This document shows positions 9,152-18,219 of a stretch of 64,000 nucleotides of DNA, piece by piece. Numbering within the stretch: position 1 is the stretch's first letter; every line of letters starts with the position of its first letter. The notes under the pieces were generated by a model. It did not search any database. It saw nothing but the letters and a program-made list of their open reading frames with translations, and had not been told where the DNA came from. The position numbers and the translations under genes were made by a program. Source of the stretch: Mesorhizobium loti (GTDB lineage Bacteria > Pseudomonadota > Alphaproteobacteria > Rhizobiales > Rhizobiaceae); the NCBI RefSeq assembly GCF_013170705.1, contig NZ_CP033334.1:248001-312000 (forward strand), in the 5' to 3' direction.

Positions 9152-9225
9152 ACATGAAGTAAATTTCTTGCACGGGATGCTGTCGTGCCTGGCCTCGAGG
9201 GCGGGCGCGGGCGCCGATCCGGATA

Positions 9226-9289
9226 TGCTGCATTGCAGCATTTTTGGTGCGGTGTAGCAAAAATCCACGTTTTCTGTTGCACTGCAAAA
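9226..9289. promoter_or_regulatory. Triple TGC-type operator upstream of the ExoT-like gene
   Basis: TGCTGCATTGCAGCA (9226-9240) is a perfect 15-bp palindrome and fits CTGC-N3-GCAG. It is followed by TTTGGTGCGGTGTAGCAAAA (9243-9262) and a further half-matching box TGTTGCACTGCAAAA (9275-9289). It lies upstream of the start at 9368. It is the best single example of the motif in the window. Confidence 0.65.
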
Positions 9290-9367
9290 TTATTGCCGTA
9301 GTTTGGGGTGGGTGGCGGTTGTGGATTTCGGATTCCGGAATCCGCGCAAAGATCAGGAATCCTGAAT

Positions 9368-10864
9368 TTGGAAGCCAATCCATTCGACCCGCCAGAAGGC
9401 TCGTTGCGCAAGTCGGTCGGGCGCGGCGCGGTGGTGACCGCCCTGTCGCAATCGGTGCGGGTCGCGACACAGATCATATCCGTGATCGTGCTGTCGCGGC
9501 TGCTGTCGCCGCAGGATTTCGGCGTCGTGGCGATGTGCGCGCCGGTGCTGGCCTTCATCGCGTTGTTCCAGGATTTCGGCCTGACCCAGGCGACGATCCA
9601 GAAATCGGGCATCCGGCATGAGGAGGTAAACTACCTCTTCTGGATCAATGTCGCGGTCAGTGCGATCCTGGCCTGCGTGCTCGCGGGCGCGGCACCGCTG
9701 GTCGCCGCCTTCTACAGCGAGCCGCGCGTGGCTGGGCTGGTGGCCGCGTTCGGCCTGCAGATCATGGCCTATGGGCTCGGCGCCCAGCATCTGGCGCTTT
9801 TGACGCGGCGCATGCAGTTCGGGCGCCTGGCGATCATCGATGTCGCCAGCGCCGTCGCCGGGCTGGCGGTATCGATCGCCTGGACCTTCATCGACCGTTC
9901 CTACTGGGCGCTGTTCGCCGGCACGCTGACCGGCGCGGTGCTGCCGACGCTGTGCTACTGGGCAAGCTCACGGTGGCGGCCCGGCATGCCGCGCAAGGTC
10001 GCGGGCATCGGCGAACTGATCAATTTCGGCGCTGGCATCACCGGCTTCAACTTCGCCAATTTCTTCGCCCGCAACCTCGACAACGTGCTGATCGGCAAAT
10101 ACTGGGGCGAGCAGCAACTCGGCCTTTATGACCGCGCCTACAAGCTGCTTCTGTTCCCGCTCAGCCAGATCACCAATCCGCTGTCGAAAGTCATGGTGCC
10201 GGCGCTGTCCAGGCTGAAGGACGAACCGGACCGCTATCGCAGCGCCTATCTGCGCGTCATGCCGCTGATCTTGCTGGTGGCCTTGCCCGGGGTCGCTTTC
10301 GCCACCGCCATGTCGGATGTGCTGATCCCCTTCGTGCTCGGCGAGCAGTGGCGGGCAAGCGCTTCGATCTTCCTGGCGCTCGGCTTTGCCGGGCTGCTGC
10401 AACCGCTCAACAACCCGGCGGGCTGGCTTTTCGTCAGCCAGGGCCGCTCCGGCGACTTCATGCGCTGGGGCATCATCACGGCGGTGACGTCGGTGCTCGC
10501 CTTCGCGATCGGCCTGCCCTATGGCGCGCTCGGCGTGGCAGTCGCCTATGCGGTCAGCGAATATCTGCGCACGCCGTTCCTGTGGCTCTATGTCGGCAAG
10601 AGCGGACCGCTGCGGGCCAGCCATGTGCTGCGCGCCGCGACCCCGTTCGTGCTCGGCGCGCATCTGGCGCTGGCGGCGGTCTGGCTGATCAAGCCGATGC
10701 TGCCGCAACAGCCTGTCGTCGCCCTGACCGGTGGCGCCGTTCTTGCCTACCTGATCACCATTGTGGTCGCGCTGGCCTTCGCATCCGGCCGCGAGGCCTT
10801 GCGCGAGGCCCTGAAAATGCTGCCGGCAAGGCAGCCGGCGGCAACGCCGCGCGAGGCGCAATAA
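9368..10864 (+). CDS. exoT: ExoT/Wzx-like polysaccharide flippase
   Basis: Integral membrane protein of 498 residues with about 12 to 14 hydrophobic segments, of the MOP/RfbX-like flippase family that moves lipid-linked repeat units across the inner membrane. Typical sequence: GRGAVVTALSQSVRVATQII and LSRLLSPQDFGVVAMCAPVL near the start, then FFARNLDNVLIGKYWGEQQL mid-protein and LGLYDRAYKLLLFPLSQI. The length is close to S. meliloti ExoT (about 494). The TTG at 9368 is preferred because CAGGAA precedes it; a GTG at 9308 would extend the protein by 20 unlikely residues. It is followed closely by the gene at 10918. The name rests on family and context. Confidence 0.8.
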   Translation: MEANPFDPPEGSLRKSVGRGAVVTALSQSVRVATQIISVIVLSRLLSPQDFGVVAMCAPVLAFIALFQDFGLTQATIQKSGIRHEEVNYLFWINVAVSAILACVLAGAAPLVAAFYSEPRVAGLVAAFGLQIMAYGLGAQHLALLTRRMQFGRLAIIDVASAVAGLAVSIAWTFIDRSYWALFAGTLTGAVLPTLCYWASSRWRPGMPRKVAGIGELINFGAGITGFNFANFFARNLDNVLIGKYWGEQQLGLYDRAYKLLLFPLSQITNPLSKVMVPALSRLKDEPDRYRSAYLRVMPLILLVALPGVAFATAMSDVLIPFVLGEQWRASASIFLALGFAGLLQPLNNPAGWLFVSQGRSGDFMRWGIITAVTSVLAFAIGLPYGALGVAVAYAVSEYLRTPFLWLYVGKSGPLRASHVLRAATPFVLGAHLALAAVWLIKPMLPQQPVVALTGGAVLAYLITIVVALAFASGREALREALKMLPARQPAATPREAQ

Positions 10865-10917
10865 TTTCGACGCCTTTGCCGGCTACCCAATATCCACACG
10901 AGCATCAGGTCCGATCC

Positions 10918-11940
10918 ATGCACTACCGATCGATCTCCGACATGAACGACACCATCGTCAGCAACCTTCACCGGCTGCCGGGCGACATCGACCTTGTGGT
11001 CGGCGTTCCCAGAAGCGGCGTGCTGGCGGCGACGCTGGTGAGCCTTGCCGCGAACATTCCGATGACCGACCTGGATAGCTTCCTGGAAGGCCGTGTCTAC
11101 ACGTCGGGCATCACCAAGCGCCGCGCCGCACTCGATCGCAAGGTCTCCGAGATGCGCAAGGTGCTGGTGATCGACGACAGTGTCGCCGGCGGCAATGCCA
11201 TGCGCGACGCGCGCGCCCGCATCCAGGCCGCCGGCATCGAGGCCGACTTCACCTTTGCCGCCGTGTTCGGCCTGCAGCCTCGGCATGCCGAAACCGACGT
11301 CGTCTTCGAGGTCGTGCCCCACCCGCGCATGTTCCAGTGGAATTTCATGCATCACAAATTCCTGGCGCAATGCTGCGTCGACATAGACGGGGTGCTGTGC
11401 CTCGACCCGACCGAAGCGGAAAACGACGACGGCCCGGCCTATGAAAAATTCCTCAGCGAAGCGCGCCCTCTTCATGCCCCGACCCACAGGATCGGCTGGC
11501 TGGTCACCAGCCGGCTGGAGAAATACCGCGCCCTGACCGAGGCATGGCTCGCAAGGAACGGCATCCAGTACGACCAACTGATCATGCTCGACCTGCCCAG
11601 CAAGGCGGAGCGCCAGCGGCTTGGCGCGCATGGCAGTTTCAAGGCTGATTTCTACCGCAAATCCGACGCCATCCTGTTCATCGAGAGCGAGCATGCGCAG
11701 GCGTTGAAGATCACCGAACTGTCGGGCAAGCCGGTGCTGTGCGTCGAAACGCACATGGTCAGCGTTCCCGACGCGCTGTCGCTGCCGGCGCTCGGCCAGG
11801 CAGCGCGCAACCTGCCGGCAAGGCTGCGGCAGATCAACTCTCAGGAGGGCCGCAAGGGCGCCGCCAAGGCCCTCGCCCGCGCCCTGCTTGGCGCCCGCGG
11901 CTACGAGACGCTGAAAAGCCGGGTCAAGCGCCCGGCCTGA
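10918..11940 (+). CDS. Phosphoribosyltransferase-like / HAD-like fusion protein
   Basis: Protein of 340 residues with two recognisable parts. The N-terminal part (about 1-135) is type I phosphoribosyltransferase-like: IDLVVGVPRSGVLAATLVS, and KVLVIDDSVAGGNAM, which matches the PRPP-binding loop. The central part has CVDIDGVLCLDPTE, a HAD motif I (DxDG), and later WLVTSRLEKYRALTEAWL, like HAD motif II. A sugar-phosphate or nucleotide salvage role tied to EPS precursors is possible, but I do not recognise a characterised homologue. It begins 53 bp after the flippase and is probably co-transcribed. Codon use is like its neighbours'. The ATG at 10918 has AGG upstream at loose spacing. Confidence 0.7.
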   Translation: MHYRSISDMNDTIVSNLHRLPGDIDLVVGVPRSGVLAATLVSLAANIPMTDLDSFLEGRVYTSGITKRRAALDRKVSEMRKVLVIDDSVAGGNAMRDARARIQAAGIEADFTFAAVFGLQPRHAETDVVFEVVPHPRMFQWNFMHHKFLAQCCVDIDGVLCLDPTEAENDDGPAYEKFLSEARPLHAPTHRIGWLVTSRLEKYRALTEAWLARNGIQYDQLIMLDLPSKAERQRLGAHGSFKADFYRKSDAILFIESEHAQALKITELSGKPVLCVETHMVSVPDALSLPALGQAARNLPARLRQINSQEGRKGAAKALARALLGARGYETLKSRVKRPA

Positions 11941-11986
11941 TCAACACCGTGCCAACTGCCATCGAGCAGCTTGCCGCCCGCCATGG

Positions 11987-13066
11987 CTATGCCGCCTGGC
12001 GGGCGCGCTGCCGGACCGCCCTGTCCAATATGGAGAAGAAGGTGACGAACTGGCGGTCCGGATCGAGTTCCGGACGCGCCGCGAAACCGCGCGCGAGGCT
12101 CGAGACGCGATCATATTCCTTGCTGTCGTTCCACAACCGCCTGACGGCCGCGACCCAGTCGGCGAGCGGAGCGTCATAATCCAGCACCGCGCCGCCCGGG
12201 CCGATCGCTTCGGGCAGGCCGCCGCGCCGCGAGCCAAGGACGGGGATTCCGCTGCAATGGGCCTCCGACGCGACGCGCCCCCAGGCCTCTTCCCATTTGC
12301 TGGGCGCAAGCAGGATCCTGGTGCGCCCATAGACCGTCTTCATGTCGCTGGTGCGGCTTTCCAGCGTGACATTGCCAAGCGGTGCGATCGTCTCCTCGAT
12401 GCGCGCGCGATGGTCATCCTCGAGCTTCCAGCTTTCAACGAACAGGAACGGGATCTCGGGGCAGGCGCCGGCAATGCGCACCGCCAACTCGAAACCCTTT
12501 TCCTCATAGGGATTGATCAGCGTGACAAACTGGCCCGTCGTCGGCGTGCTGTAATGCGTCGGGTTGATGGTCGGCGGGATCACCGTCGCCTCGATGCCGA
12601 ACTCCCTGCTGTAGGTGCGCGCGGTGAATTCTGAATTGGCGATGTAGAGTGCCGAGCGCAATTCGCGCAGGTCGCCGGCCAGTTCATGAAACTCGACGTT
12701 GCGCAGATACACGACCAGCGGCACGCCCTCGGCCTGCAGCGCCTTGCCGAGCGGAACCGACTTGTGGCACTGGACCACCGCCACATCCGGCTTCACGCGG
12801 TTGACCGCAAAGCCCGCCGCCTCCCAGGGGAACCACGCCCGGATCACCGGGTAGCCGGGGAAGCTGTCGACGACCGCGGGCTGGCGCAAAAGCTTCATCT
12901 TGGCGCGCGCCTTGAGGCCGAAGACGCCGTCGCCGAACAGGGCGGCAAGCACCGCGGCCTCATGCCCATGCTCGATCAGTTGTTCAGCCAGATGATGCGT
13001 GCTCGACTGGACGCCGCCGCTGAATTCCGGCGGGTAGCCATTGCCGCTTGTAAAAAGAACTTTCAT
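11987..13066 (-). CDS. GT4-family glycosyltransferase
   Basis: Protein of 359 residues beginning MKVLFTSGNGYPPEFSGGVQ, with the glycine-rich N-terminal loop of GT-B enzymes. The C-terminal domain has LLAPSKWEEAWGRVASEAHC followed by SGIPVLGSRRGGLPEAIG, the donor-site EX7E-like motif of GT4. The ATG at 13066 is preceded by AGGAGCCAGGA, a good ribosome site; an in-frame extension to 13156 overlaps the upstream gene and was rejected. It is the last gene of a leftward run (17937 to 11987) and faces the rightward run end-on at 11940. Substrate unknown. Confidence 0.85.
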   Translation of the reverse strand: MKVLFTSGNGYPPEFSGGVQSSTHHLAEQLIEHGHEAAVLAALFGDGVFGLKARAKMKLLRQPAVVDSFPGYPVIRAWFPWEAAGFAVNRVKPDVAVVQCHKSVPLGKALQAEGVPLVVYLRNVEFHELAGDLRELRSALYIANSEFTARTYSREFGIEATVIPPTINPTHYSTPTTGQFVTLINPYEEKGFELAVRIAGACPEIPFLFVESWKLEDDHRARIEETIAPLGNVTLESRTSDMKTVYGRTRILLAPSKWEEAWGRVASEAHCSGIPVLGSRRGGLPEAIGPGGAVLDYDAPLADWVAAVRRLWNDSKEYDRVSSLARGFAARPELDPDRQFVTFFSILDRAVRQRARQAA

Positions 13067-13133
13067 GATCCTGGCTCCTGGTCTTTTCGCGTTTCTTCTT
13101 GCGGCCCGATCAAGGGCCGCGTCGAAAGCCGCC

Positions 13134-13583
13134 TCAGGCATTCTGTGGCGGATCAAGCGTCGCGAACGGGTTGGTGCATGAGTGCCATCCGGTGAACCGG
13201 ATCGGATCGTCGGGCGAACTGCGCCCGGCGTAGTCCGTCAGCATATGGAATTCGGCAACGAGCCAGCGATCGAAATGCCTGAGATCGCGCCGCTTGCGCC
13301 GCGGCAGCAGCCCGCGCGCGTGGCCGAGATTCGCCTTTTCAAGCAAGGTAACGGCATCGCCCAGCTTCTCGCTCGGGAATATCCAGGGATTCCGGTTGCG
13401 GAACTCCAGCACGAACTGCTGCAGATGCTCGATGCGCATGTTCAGCCTGCCGAGATATTTTTCCAGCGTGACCCGAACCAGATCCTCGTCCGAAAACGAG
13501 GAGACGGCCGCGTAGGCAACGCCCGTCGACGCAACTCCACCTGCCAGGATGGCCAGTGCCGAGCGCCGTGTGACTTCGATCAT
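13134..13583 (-). CDS. Tat-signal small partner subunit of a GMC dehydrogenase (predicted)
   Basis: Protein of 149 residues. The N-terminus IEVTRRSALAILAGGVASTG is a twin-arginine signal. The rest is a small helical domain with no cofactor motif, ending in Pro/Asn-rich sequence. It sits 13 bp after the GMC oxidoreductase, the arrangement found for bacterial FAD-dependent sugar or gluconate dehydrogenases, where a small Tat-signal subunit escorts the flavin subunit out of the cytoplasm. The match to that family is by size, signal and position; sequence similarity was not tested. Confidence 0.6.
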   Translation of the reverse strand: MIEVTRRSALAILAGGVASTGVAYAAVSSFSDEDLVRVTLEKYLGRLNMRIEHLQQFVLEFRNRNPWIFPSEKLGDAVTLLEKANLGHARGLLPRRKRRDLRHFDRWLVAEFHMLTDYAGRSSPDDPIRFTGWHSCTNPFATLDPPQNA

Positions 13584-13596
13584 CAGCCCGCTCCTC

Positions 13597-15042
13597 TCAC
13601 GCGATCCGGCTCGCCGCCCGCAGTGACAACGCCGCCGCGGTCAGGCTCGGGTTGGCGCAGGAGCAGCTTGGGTAGGTGCTGGTGCCGACGACAACCAGGT
13701 TTCTCAACCGGTGATGGATCATGTCGCTGTCGATGACCGAGTCGGCCGGACCGGTGCCCATCCTGAGCGTGCCCTGCACATGCGATTCGGTTGGCCGGAT
13801 GCCGCGGTCGAAAAGCCTTTCGACCGGCAGCGGGGCAAGCAGCCCGGGCAATTTGTCCAGCGCCCGGGCCATGCCCTTGATCGCGTAGTCCGACGGCGCC
13901 TTGAAGGAGACAAAGGCATTGTCGTCCTCGTCGAGGGTGACGAAGTTCTCGTCATCGAGCAGGTTCTCAGTGACCACGACAAGCGGCAGCGTCTGCCGCA
14001 GACGTCCCTTCTCGGCGCGCATCCCGTGCTGCCAGCGGTTCTCGAAATAGACCAGGGCCGCCGCGTGCTCGGACCGGTGCGGACCGTCATAGAGGCCGAA
14101 ATTCAGGCCGGTGGTAATTGTGCTGCCGTCGAAATTGTCGACGCCGTCGAGATAGACCTCGAAATTCCAGCCATAGGATTCGTGCAGGCCGCGCCCGACG
14201 AATTCATCGCCCAGGCCGGAGCGCAGCATGATCGCGGCGCTCTGGATGGCATTGGCGCCGAGAATGAAGAGGTCGCCGCTGACCTGATATTGCTTGCCGT
14301 CATGGACGAAGGTGACCGAACGGACCGTACCGCCGACATGGTCGAGCCGCCGCACTTCCGCACCGAGGCAGACCGAAACGTCTGGATGCTCGAAGACGTG
14401 CATCAGGCCGTTATTGGCGGTGAATTTCGCGTCGACCGGGCACAGCCAGCAGCGTAGGTTGGCACAGCACGAGGTGCGTTGCGAGGTCGGGACCCGGGCA
14501 CGGGCGGTCGGCATGACGAAGTGCTGGTCGGGCTGGGCCGCCTTCATCATCTTGTCCGGCGTCGACATGCGATGCGGTGGTTGCGGAAACGGTTTTGAGC
14601 GCGGCAGCATCGCCGCCATGTCGGGGTCGCCCGAGATCGACATGATCTCTTCGGCATCGCAGTAGAACGGCTCGACATCGTCATAGCCGATCGGCCAGTC
14701 ATTGCCGATGCCGTAGGTGCTTTTCAGCCTGAAATCATTGGGATGGAACCGTGGCGTCTGCGCGAACCAGCAGTTGGTCCCGCCGCCCAGCCCGATCGTA
14801 TAATTCCACGGCTTGTCGGCATTGTCGGTCTTGTAGGTCGCCTCGTCGTCGACGTCGGTGTTGGCGTTCTGGTCGAGCTGCCATTCATGCGTGTTGTGGC
14901 GGCCCCACTCCAGCACCAGCATGCGCGCCTTACGCCGCTTGGCGAACTCGTGCAGGAAGAAGGCCGAACCGAAGCCGGAACCGATCGCGACAAGATCGAA
15001 ATGATCCCTGGTGATTTGCTCGGGCTTCACGTCCAGCACCAT
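13597..15042 (-). CDS. GMC-family FAD oxidoreductase with a cysteine cluster
   Basis: Protein of 481 residues. The N-terminal FAD fold has DLVAIGSGFGSAFFLHEFAK, then WNYTIGLGGGTNCWFAQTPR. The C-terminal GMC domain has HVQGTLRMGTGPADSVIDSD and STYPSCSCANPSLTAAALSL, with the usual His/Asn positions. A cysteine cluster CCANLRCWLC (Cys192, 193, 198, 201) resembles the Fe-S ligands of FAD glucose dehydrogenases (CC-x4-C-x3-C), with one residue fewer between the last two. It has no signal peptide of its own, so export with the Tat partner downstream is inferred. It oxidises an alcohol or sugar; substrate unknown. A cytochrome subunit is not present in the window. It lies between ugd and the Tat subunit in an EPS operon. 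Confidence 0.82.
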   Translation of the reverse strand: MVLDVKPEQITRDHFDLVAIGSGFGSAFFLHEFAKRRKARMLVLEWGRHNTHEWQLDQNANTDVDDEATYKTDNADKPWNYTIGLGGGTNCWFAQTPRFHPNDFRLKSTYGIGNDWPIGYDDVEPFYCDAEEIMSISGDPDMAAMLPRSKPFPQPPHRMSTPDKMMKAAQPDQHFVMPTARARVPTSQRTSCCANLRCWLCPVDAKFTANNGLMHVFEHPDVSVCLGAEVRRLDHVGGTVRSVTFVHDGKQYQVSGDLFILGANAIQSAAIMLRSGLGDEFVGRGLHESYGWNFEVYLDGVDNFDGSTITTGLNFGLYDGPHRSEHAAALVYFENRWQHGMRAEKGRLRQTLPLVVVTENLLDDENFVTLDEDDNAFVSFKAPSDYAIKGMARALDKLPGLLAPLPVERLFDRGIRPTESHVQGTLRMGTGPADSVIDSDMIHHRLRNLVVVGTSTYPSCSCANPSLTAAALSLRAASRIA

Positions 15043-15127
15043 CAGCTACAACTCCGCACAGAAATACACACCCATCGGGTCCTCGCGACCGTTCTTCGTG
15101 TCCGAGACCAGTCTCACCACTCCAGCC

Positions 15128-16459
15128 TCATGCCGCCATTCTGCCGATCGAGTGATATTCGATGCCATGGCGCGCCACGACCTTGGGATCATAAAGGTTG
15201 CGCCCGTCGAAGATGACCGGTGTGGTCAGCGCGTCCTTGAGCGCGTCGAAGGACGGCGCGCGGAAGCTCTTCCATTCGGTGGCGATGAGCAGCGCATCGG
15301 CGCCGCGCAGTGCCGCTTCCTTGGTGCCGCACAGCATCAGGTCGTCGCGCAGCCCGTAGATGGCCTGGCATTCCTGCATCGCCTCGGGATCATAGGCCTG
15401 CACGGTCGCACCGGCCTTCCACAGCGCCTCCATCAGGACGCGCGCCGGCGCCTCGCGCATGTCGTCGGTGTTGGGTTTGAAGGCCAGGCCCCACAGCGCG
15501 AAGGTCTTGCCCGCAAGATCGCCCTTGAAGTAGCGGTTCACCTTGTCGAACAGGACGGATTTCTGGTCGTTGTTGCGCTCCTCTACGGCACGCAGCAGCT
15601 TGGCGTCGAATTTGACGCCTTCGGCGGTCTTGATCAGGGCGCGGACGTCCTTGGGAAAGCACGATCCGCCATAGCCGAGGCCCGGATAGATGAAGTGATA
15701 GCCGATGCGCGGGTCGCTGCCGATGCCCTTGCGCACCTCCTCGATGTCGGCTCCGAGCTGCTCGGCCAGATTGGCCATCTCGTTCATGAAGCTGATCTTG
15801 GTCGCCAGCATGCAGTTGGCGGCGTACTTCGTGAATTCAGCGCTGCGAACGTCCATCACGATCATCTTTTCGTGGTTTCGGTTGAAGGGCGCGTAGAGCT
15901 CGCGCATCACCGCCTCGGTGTCCTCGCTGGACGTGCCGACGATGATGCGGTCGGGCTTCATGCAGTCGGAAACGGCCGAGCCTTCCTTGAGGAATTCGGG
16001 ATTGGAGGCAACGTCGAAGCTCAAGTCCTCGCGCCCTCTTGCCTTCAGCGTTTCGGCGATCCTGGCCTTTACCTTTTCACAGGTGCCGACCGGCACTGTC
16101 GACTTGCCGACGATGATCTTGGCGGTGTCCATCTCGCGGCCGATGGTCTCGGCGACCGCCAGCACATATTTCAGGTCGGCCGAACCATCCTCGCCGGGTG
16201 GCGTGCCGACCGCGATCATCTGGATTTCCCCATGCCTGACGGCGGCGGCGGCATCAGTGGTGAATTTGATGCGGCCGGCGGCGTGATTCTCCCTGACGAT
16301 GCTTTCAAGGCCCGGCTCGAAGATCGGGACGAAGCCCTGGTTGAGCCGTTCCACCTTGTGTGCATCGATGTCGACGCACACAACCTGGTGGCCGACCTCG
16401 GCAAGCACCGCCGCCTGCACGAGGCCGACATAGCCAATTCCAAACACCGTCAAATTCAT
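15128..16459 (-). CDS. ugd: UDP-glucose 6-dehydrogenase
   Basis: Oxidises UDP-glucose to UDP-glucuronate with 2 NAD+, supplying uronic acid for polysaccharide. The 443 residues have the NAD-binding [20 protein letters not shown], the substrate motif [25 protein letters not shown], and the catalytic cysteine Cys267 in [15 protein letters not shown]. Full length. The ATG at 16459 is preceded by CAGGAA. It is co-oriented with the GH16 gene 49 bp upstream and the GMC gene 85 bp downstream. Its presence suggests that the EPS made here contains glucuronate, or a uronic acid derived from it. Confidence 0.96.
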   Translation of the reverse strand: MNLTVFGIGYVGLVQAAVLAEVGHQVVCVDIDAHKVERLNQGFVPIFEPGLESIVRENHAAGRIKFTTDAAAAVRHGEIQMIAVGTPPGEDGSADLKYVLAVAETIGREMDTAKIIVGKSTVPVGTCEKVKARIAETLKARGREDLSFDVASNPEFLKEGSAVSDCMKPDRIIVGTSSEDTEAVMRELYAPFNRNHEKMIVMDVRSAEFTKYAANCMLATKISFMNEMANLAEQLGADIEEVRKGIGSDPRIGYHFIYPGLGYGGSCFPKDVRALIKTAEGVKFDAKLLRAVEERNNDQKSVLFDKVNRYFKGDLAGKTFALWGLAFKPNTDDMREAPARVLMEALWKAGATVQAYDPEAMQECQAIYGLRDDLMLCGTKEAALRGADALLIATEWKSFRAPSFDALKDALTTPVIFDGRNLYDPKVVARHGIEYHSIGRMAA

Positions 16460-16508
16460 TCGATTTCGTTCCTGTGCAGGGCCGCGAACCGCTTTCGGTA
16501 CGGCCGGT

Positions 16509-17390
16509 TCAATTCGACGTTCCCAGCTGTTTTATAGTGCATGCGAGCGATTCAGGAAATTGACAGGGTTCGCCGAGCGCGGTGAAGGCGACGCGTTCGA
16601 CCTGCAGCGAAAGCTTGCGGCCCGGATCCGCGAACGCGCCCATCCAGCTTTTCATCGTGTCGCTGCCCCAAAAGCTGAAGAAAATCTTCTGCGCATGGCT
16701 GGGCAGCTTCGCCGGATCGGTGATGGTGTTGACCAGCTGGCCGTTCACGTACCAACGCAAACTGTCTTTCTCCCAGACGAAGGCGTAGTCGTTGAAGGCC
16801 TTGTCGGTGCCGCCGGGCACCTCGACCAGCTTCTCGTTCTTGCCCTTGCCGTCGATATAGGCGTTGACCTGCACCTTGGATGTGTCCTTGGTCAGGATCT
16901 CGAAGTCGATCTCGTCCCAAGGCTGCTTGTCGGACGGGCCGATATAGGAAAAGAAAGCCGCGTTCAGGCCGGGCCCGGTGTCGGTCTTCATCCGCGCCTC
17001 ATAGGTGCCGTAGCCGAAGCGCTGCTTGGTCTGGATCTCGCCGCACGCGAACTCGCGATCCTTCGTCTTCTGCTTCTCGAACCCCAGTGACAATACGCCG
17101 TCGGATACGCTGACCTGCCCCTTCGACCAGGTGCAATTCTGGTGACTGCCGTTCATCCAGCCGTCGGAAACGTACCAGCGTTCTCGGTTGAAACTGGTGA
17201 AATCGTCGACGAAAGAGGGAGCCGTCTCGATATTCTGTGCACGGGCGGGAATTGCCGGGAGACTGGCAAGAGCGGCCAACAGCAGCGCACCGGCCGGACC
17301 AAGCAGCCATAGGTCGGTCCGCCCGGCCTGGTGCGCGATGGCCGATGCGTCAATTGCAGTCGTGGATGTGGATTTCGAACCCGAATTCAT
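16509..17390 (-). CDS. ExoK-like GH16 endo-beta-glycanase
   Basis: Secreted glycanase of 293 residues. A hydrophobic segment at about residues 27-48 followed by PARAQ marks a Sec signal peptide or anchor with a long N-terminal arm. The catalytic motif EIDFE is at about residues 160-164 ([10 protein letters not shown]), and [20 protein letters not shown] is typical of lichenase/ExoK-type GH16. Such enzymes trim nascent EPS. The ATG at 17390 has AAAGGTGAG upstream; an in-frame ATG at 17420 is less well placed. It is co-transcribed with ugd downstream and the coiled-coil protein upstream. Unlike S. meliloti exoK it is not next to exoL. Confidence 0.85.
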   Translation of the reverse strand: MNSGSKSTSTTAIDASAIAHQAGRTDLWLLGPAGALLLAALASLPAIPARAQNIETAPSFVDDFTSFNRERWYVSDGWMNGSHQNCTWSKGQVSVSDGVLSLGFEKQKTKDREFACGEIQTKQRFGYGTYEARMKTDTGPGLNAAFFSYIGPSDKQPWDEIDFEILTKDTSKVQVNAYIDGKGKNEKLVEVPGGTDKAFNDYAFVWEKDSLRWYVNGQLVNTITDPAKLPSHAQKIFFSFWGSDTMKSWMGAFADPGRKLSLQVERVAFTALGEPCQFPESLACTIKQLGTSN

Positions 17391-17538
17391 ACCAAACTCA
17401 CCTTTGTGCTGTGTCCCCAACCCAAAGTCGACGTTTGAACCGCTTCCAAACGGGCCAACCTTGACCTCCTCATTGACCCTCCCGAATTACCTCTCCTGTC
17501 TTGCGTCGCATCCTTGCGGCAGTCCCCTGTCTCCGCGA

Positions 17539-17937
17539 TCACGCTCGGCCGGCGCCGGCGGGCCTGGAGACATCGACGGCGGCCGAATCGGACGTCCCAC
17601 CCTCGTCGAAGACCATATCCAGCGAATGACGGAGCTCCTTCATCATGCCGTTCTGGCGCGACAACGCCGCGATGCGACGCTCGCAGTTCAGGATCGACTC
17701 CGTCAGCGCGGTAACTTCGGATGAGCGCCTGCGCGAGGCAGAGCCGTTCTCCATGGCTTCGACAAGAAAGGCAGCGTTGGTGGCCGTCTTGCGGTAGCGG
17801 CTCTCCAGGCCGGTTTTCTCGGCTTCGATCTCGGCTGCAATCTGCTCGAAGAGCTTCGCCAGCCGGTCGAGCCGCGACACGTCGGCCTGCCGGTCGCGGG
17901 CAGGATCCCTTGATCTGAAGCCGAATATCGAGGCCAT
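17539..17937 (-). CDS. Small coiled-coil protein of unknown function
   Basis: I do not recognise this 132-residue protein. Start MASIFGFRSRDPARDRQADV, then an amphipathic alpha-helical region from about residue 20 to 115 (LDRLAKLFEQIAAEIEAEKT and SEVTALTESILNCERRIAAL) likely to form coiled coil, and a Gly/Ser/Ala-rich end. It has no signal peptide or membrane segment, so it is probably cytoplasmic. It is the first gene of the leftward EPS run (GH16, ugd, GMC, GT4), with CAGGAA before its ATG and a TGC-type operator about 150 bp upstream. A structural or adaptor role in EPS synthesis is only a guess. Confidence 0.65.
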   Translation of the reverse strand: MASIFGFRSRDPARDRQADVSRLDRLAKLFEQIAAEIEAEKTGLESRYRKTATNAAFLVEAMENGSASRRRSSEVTALTESILNCERRIAALSRQNGMMKELRHSLDMVFDEGGTSDSAAVDVSRPAGAGRA

Positions 17938-18084
17938 GGCTTAAATTCCTGTCATCGCCGGCTTGCGTGCCGGGCTGCTGGCCAATCCCCGCAACAGGGG
18001 CTGAAAAACTCGCACAGCATTGTCCTACTCCACTGAGGGAGAGACAGACCAATCCGATCGGGGGCCAGTTCGGTTGGTCATCTA

Positions 18085-18102
18085 TTTGCTGCACCGCAAC
18101 AT
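18085..18102. promoter_or_regulatory. TGC-type palindrome operator upstream of the coiled-coil / GH16 / ugd run
   Basis: TTTGCTGCACCGCAACAT, one mismatch from a palindrome and matching the sites at 6358 and 8197. It lies about 150 bp upstream of the start at 17937, in the 282-bp gap after the GT2 gene. The looser second half is not clearly present here. Confidence 0.55.
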
Positions 18103-18219
18103 AGACTGCCATCGTCGGAGCCGTGAGGCAACCACCCAATTCGTAAACTCATAAATCCCGTGGAAATGGTTTGCGCGGCGACGTGTTGTCGTCGGGATAA
18201 AGCGAGCAGTCCCAGTGCC

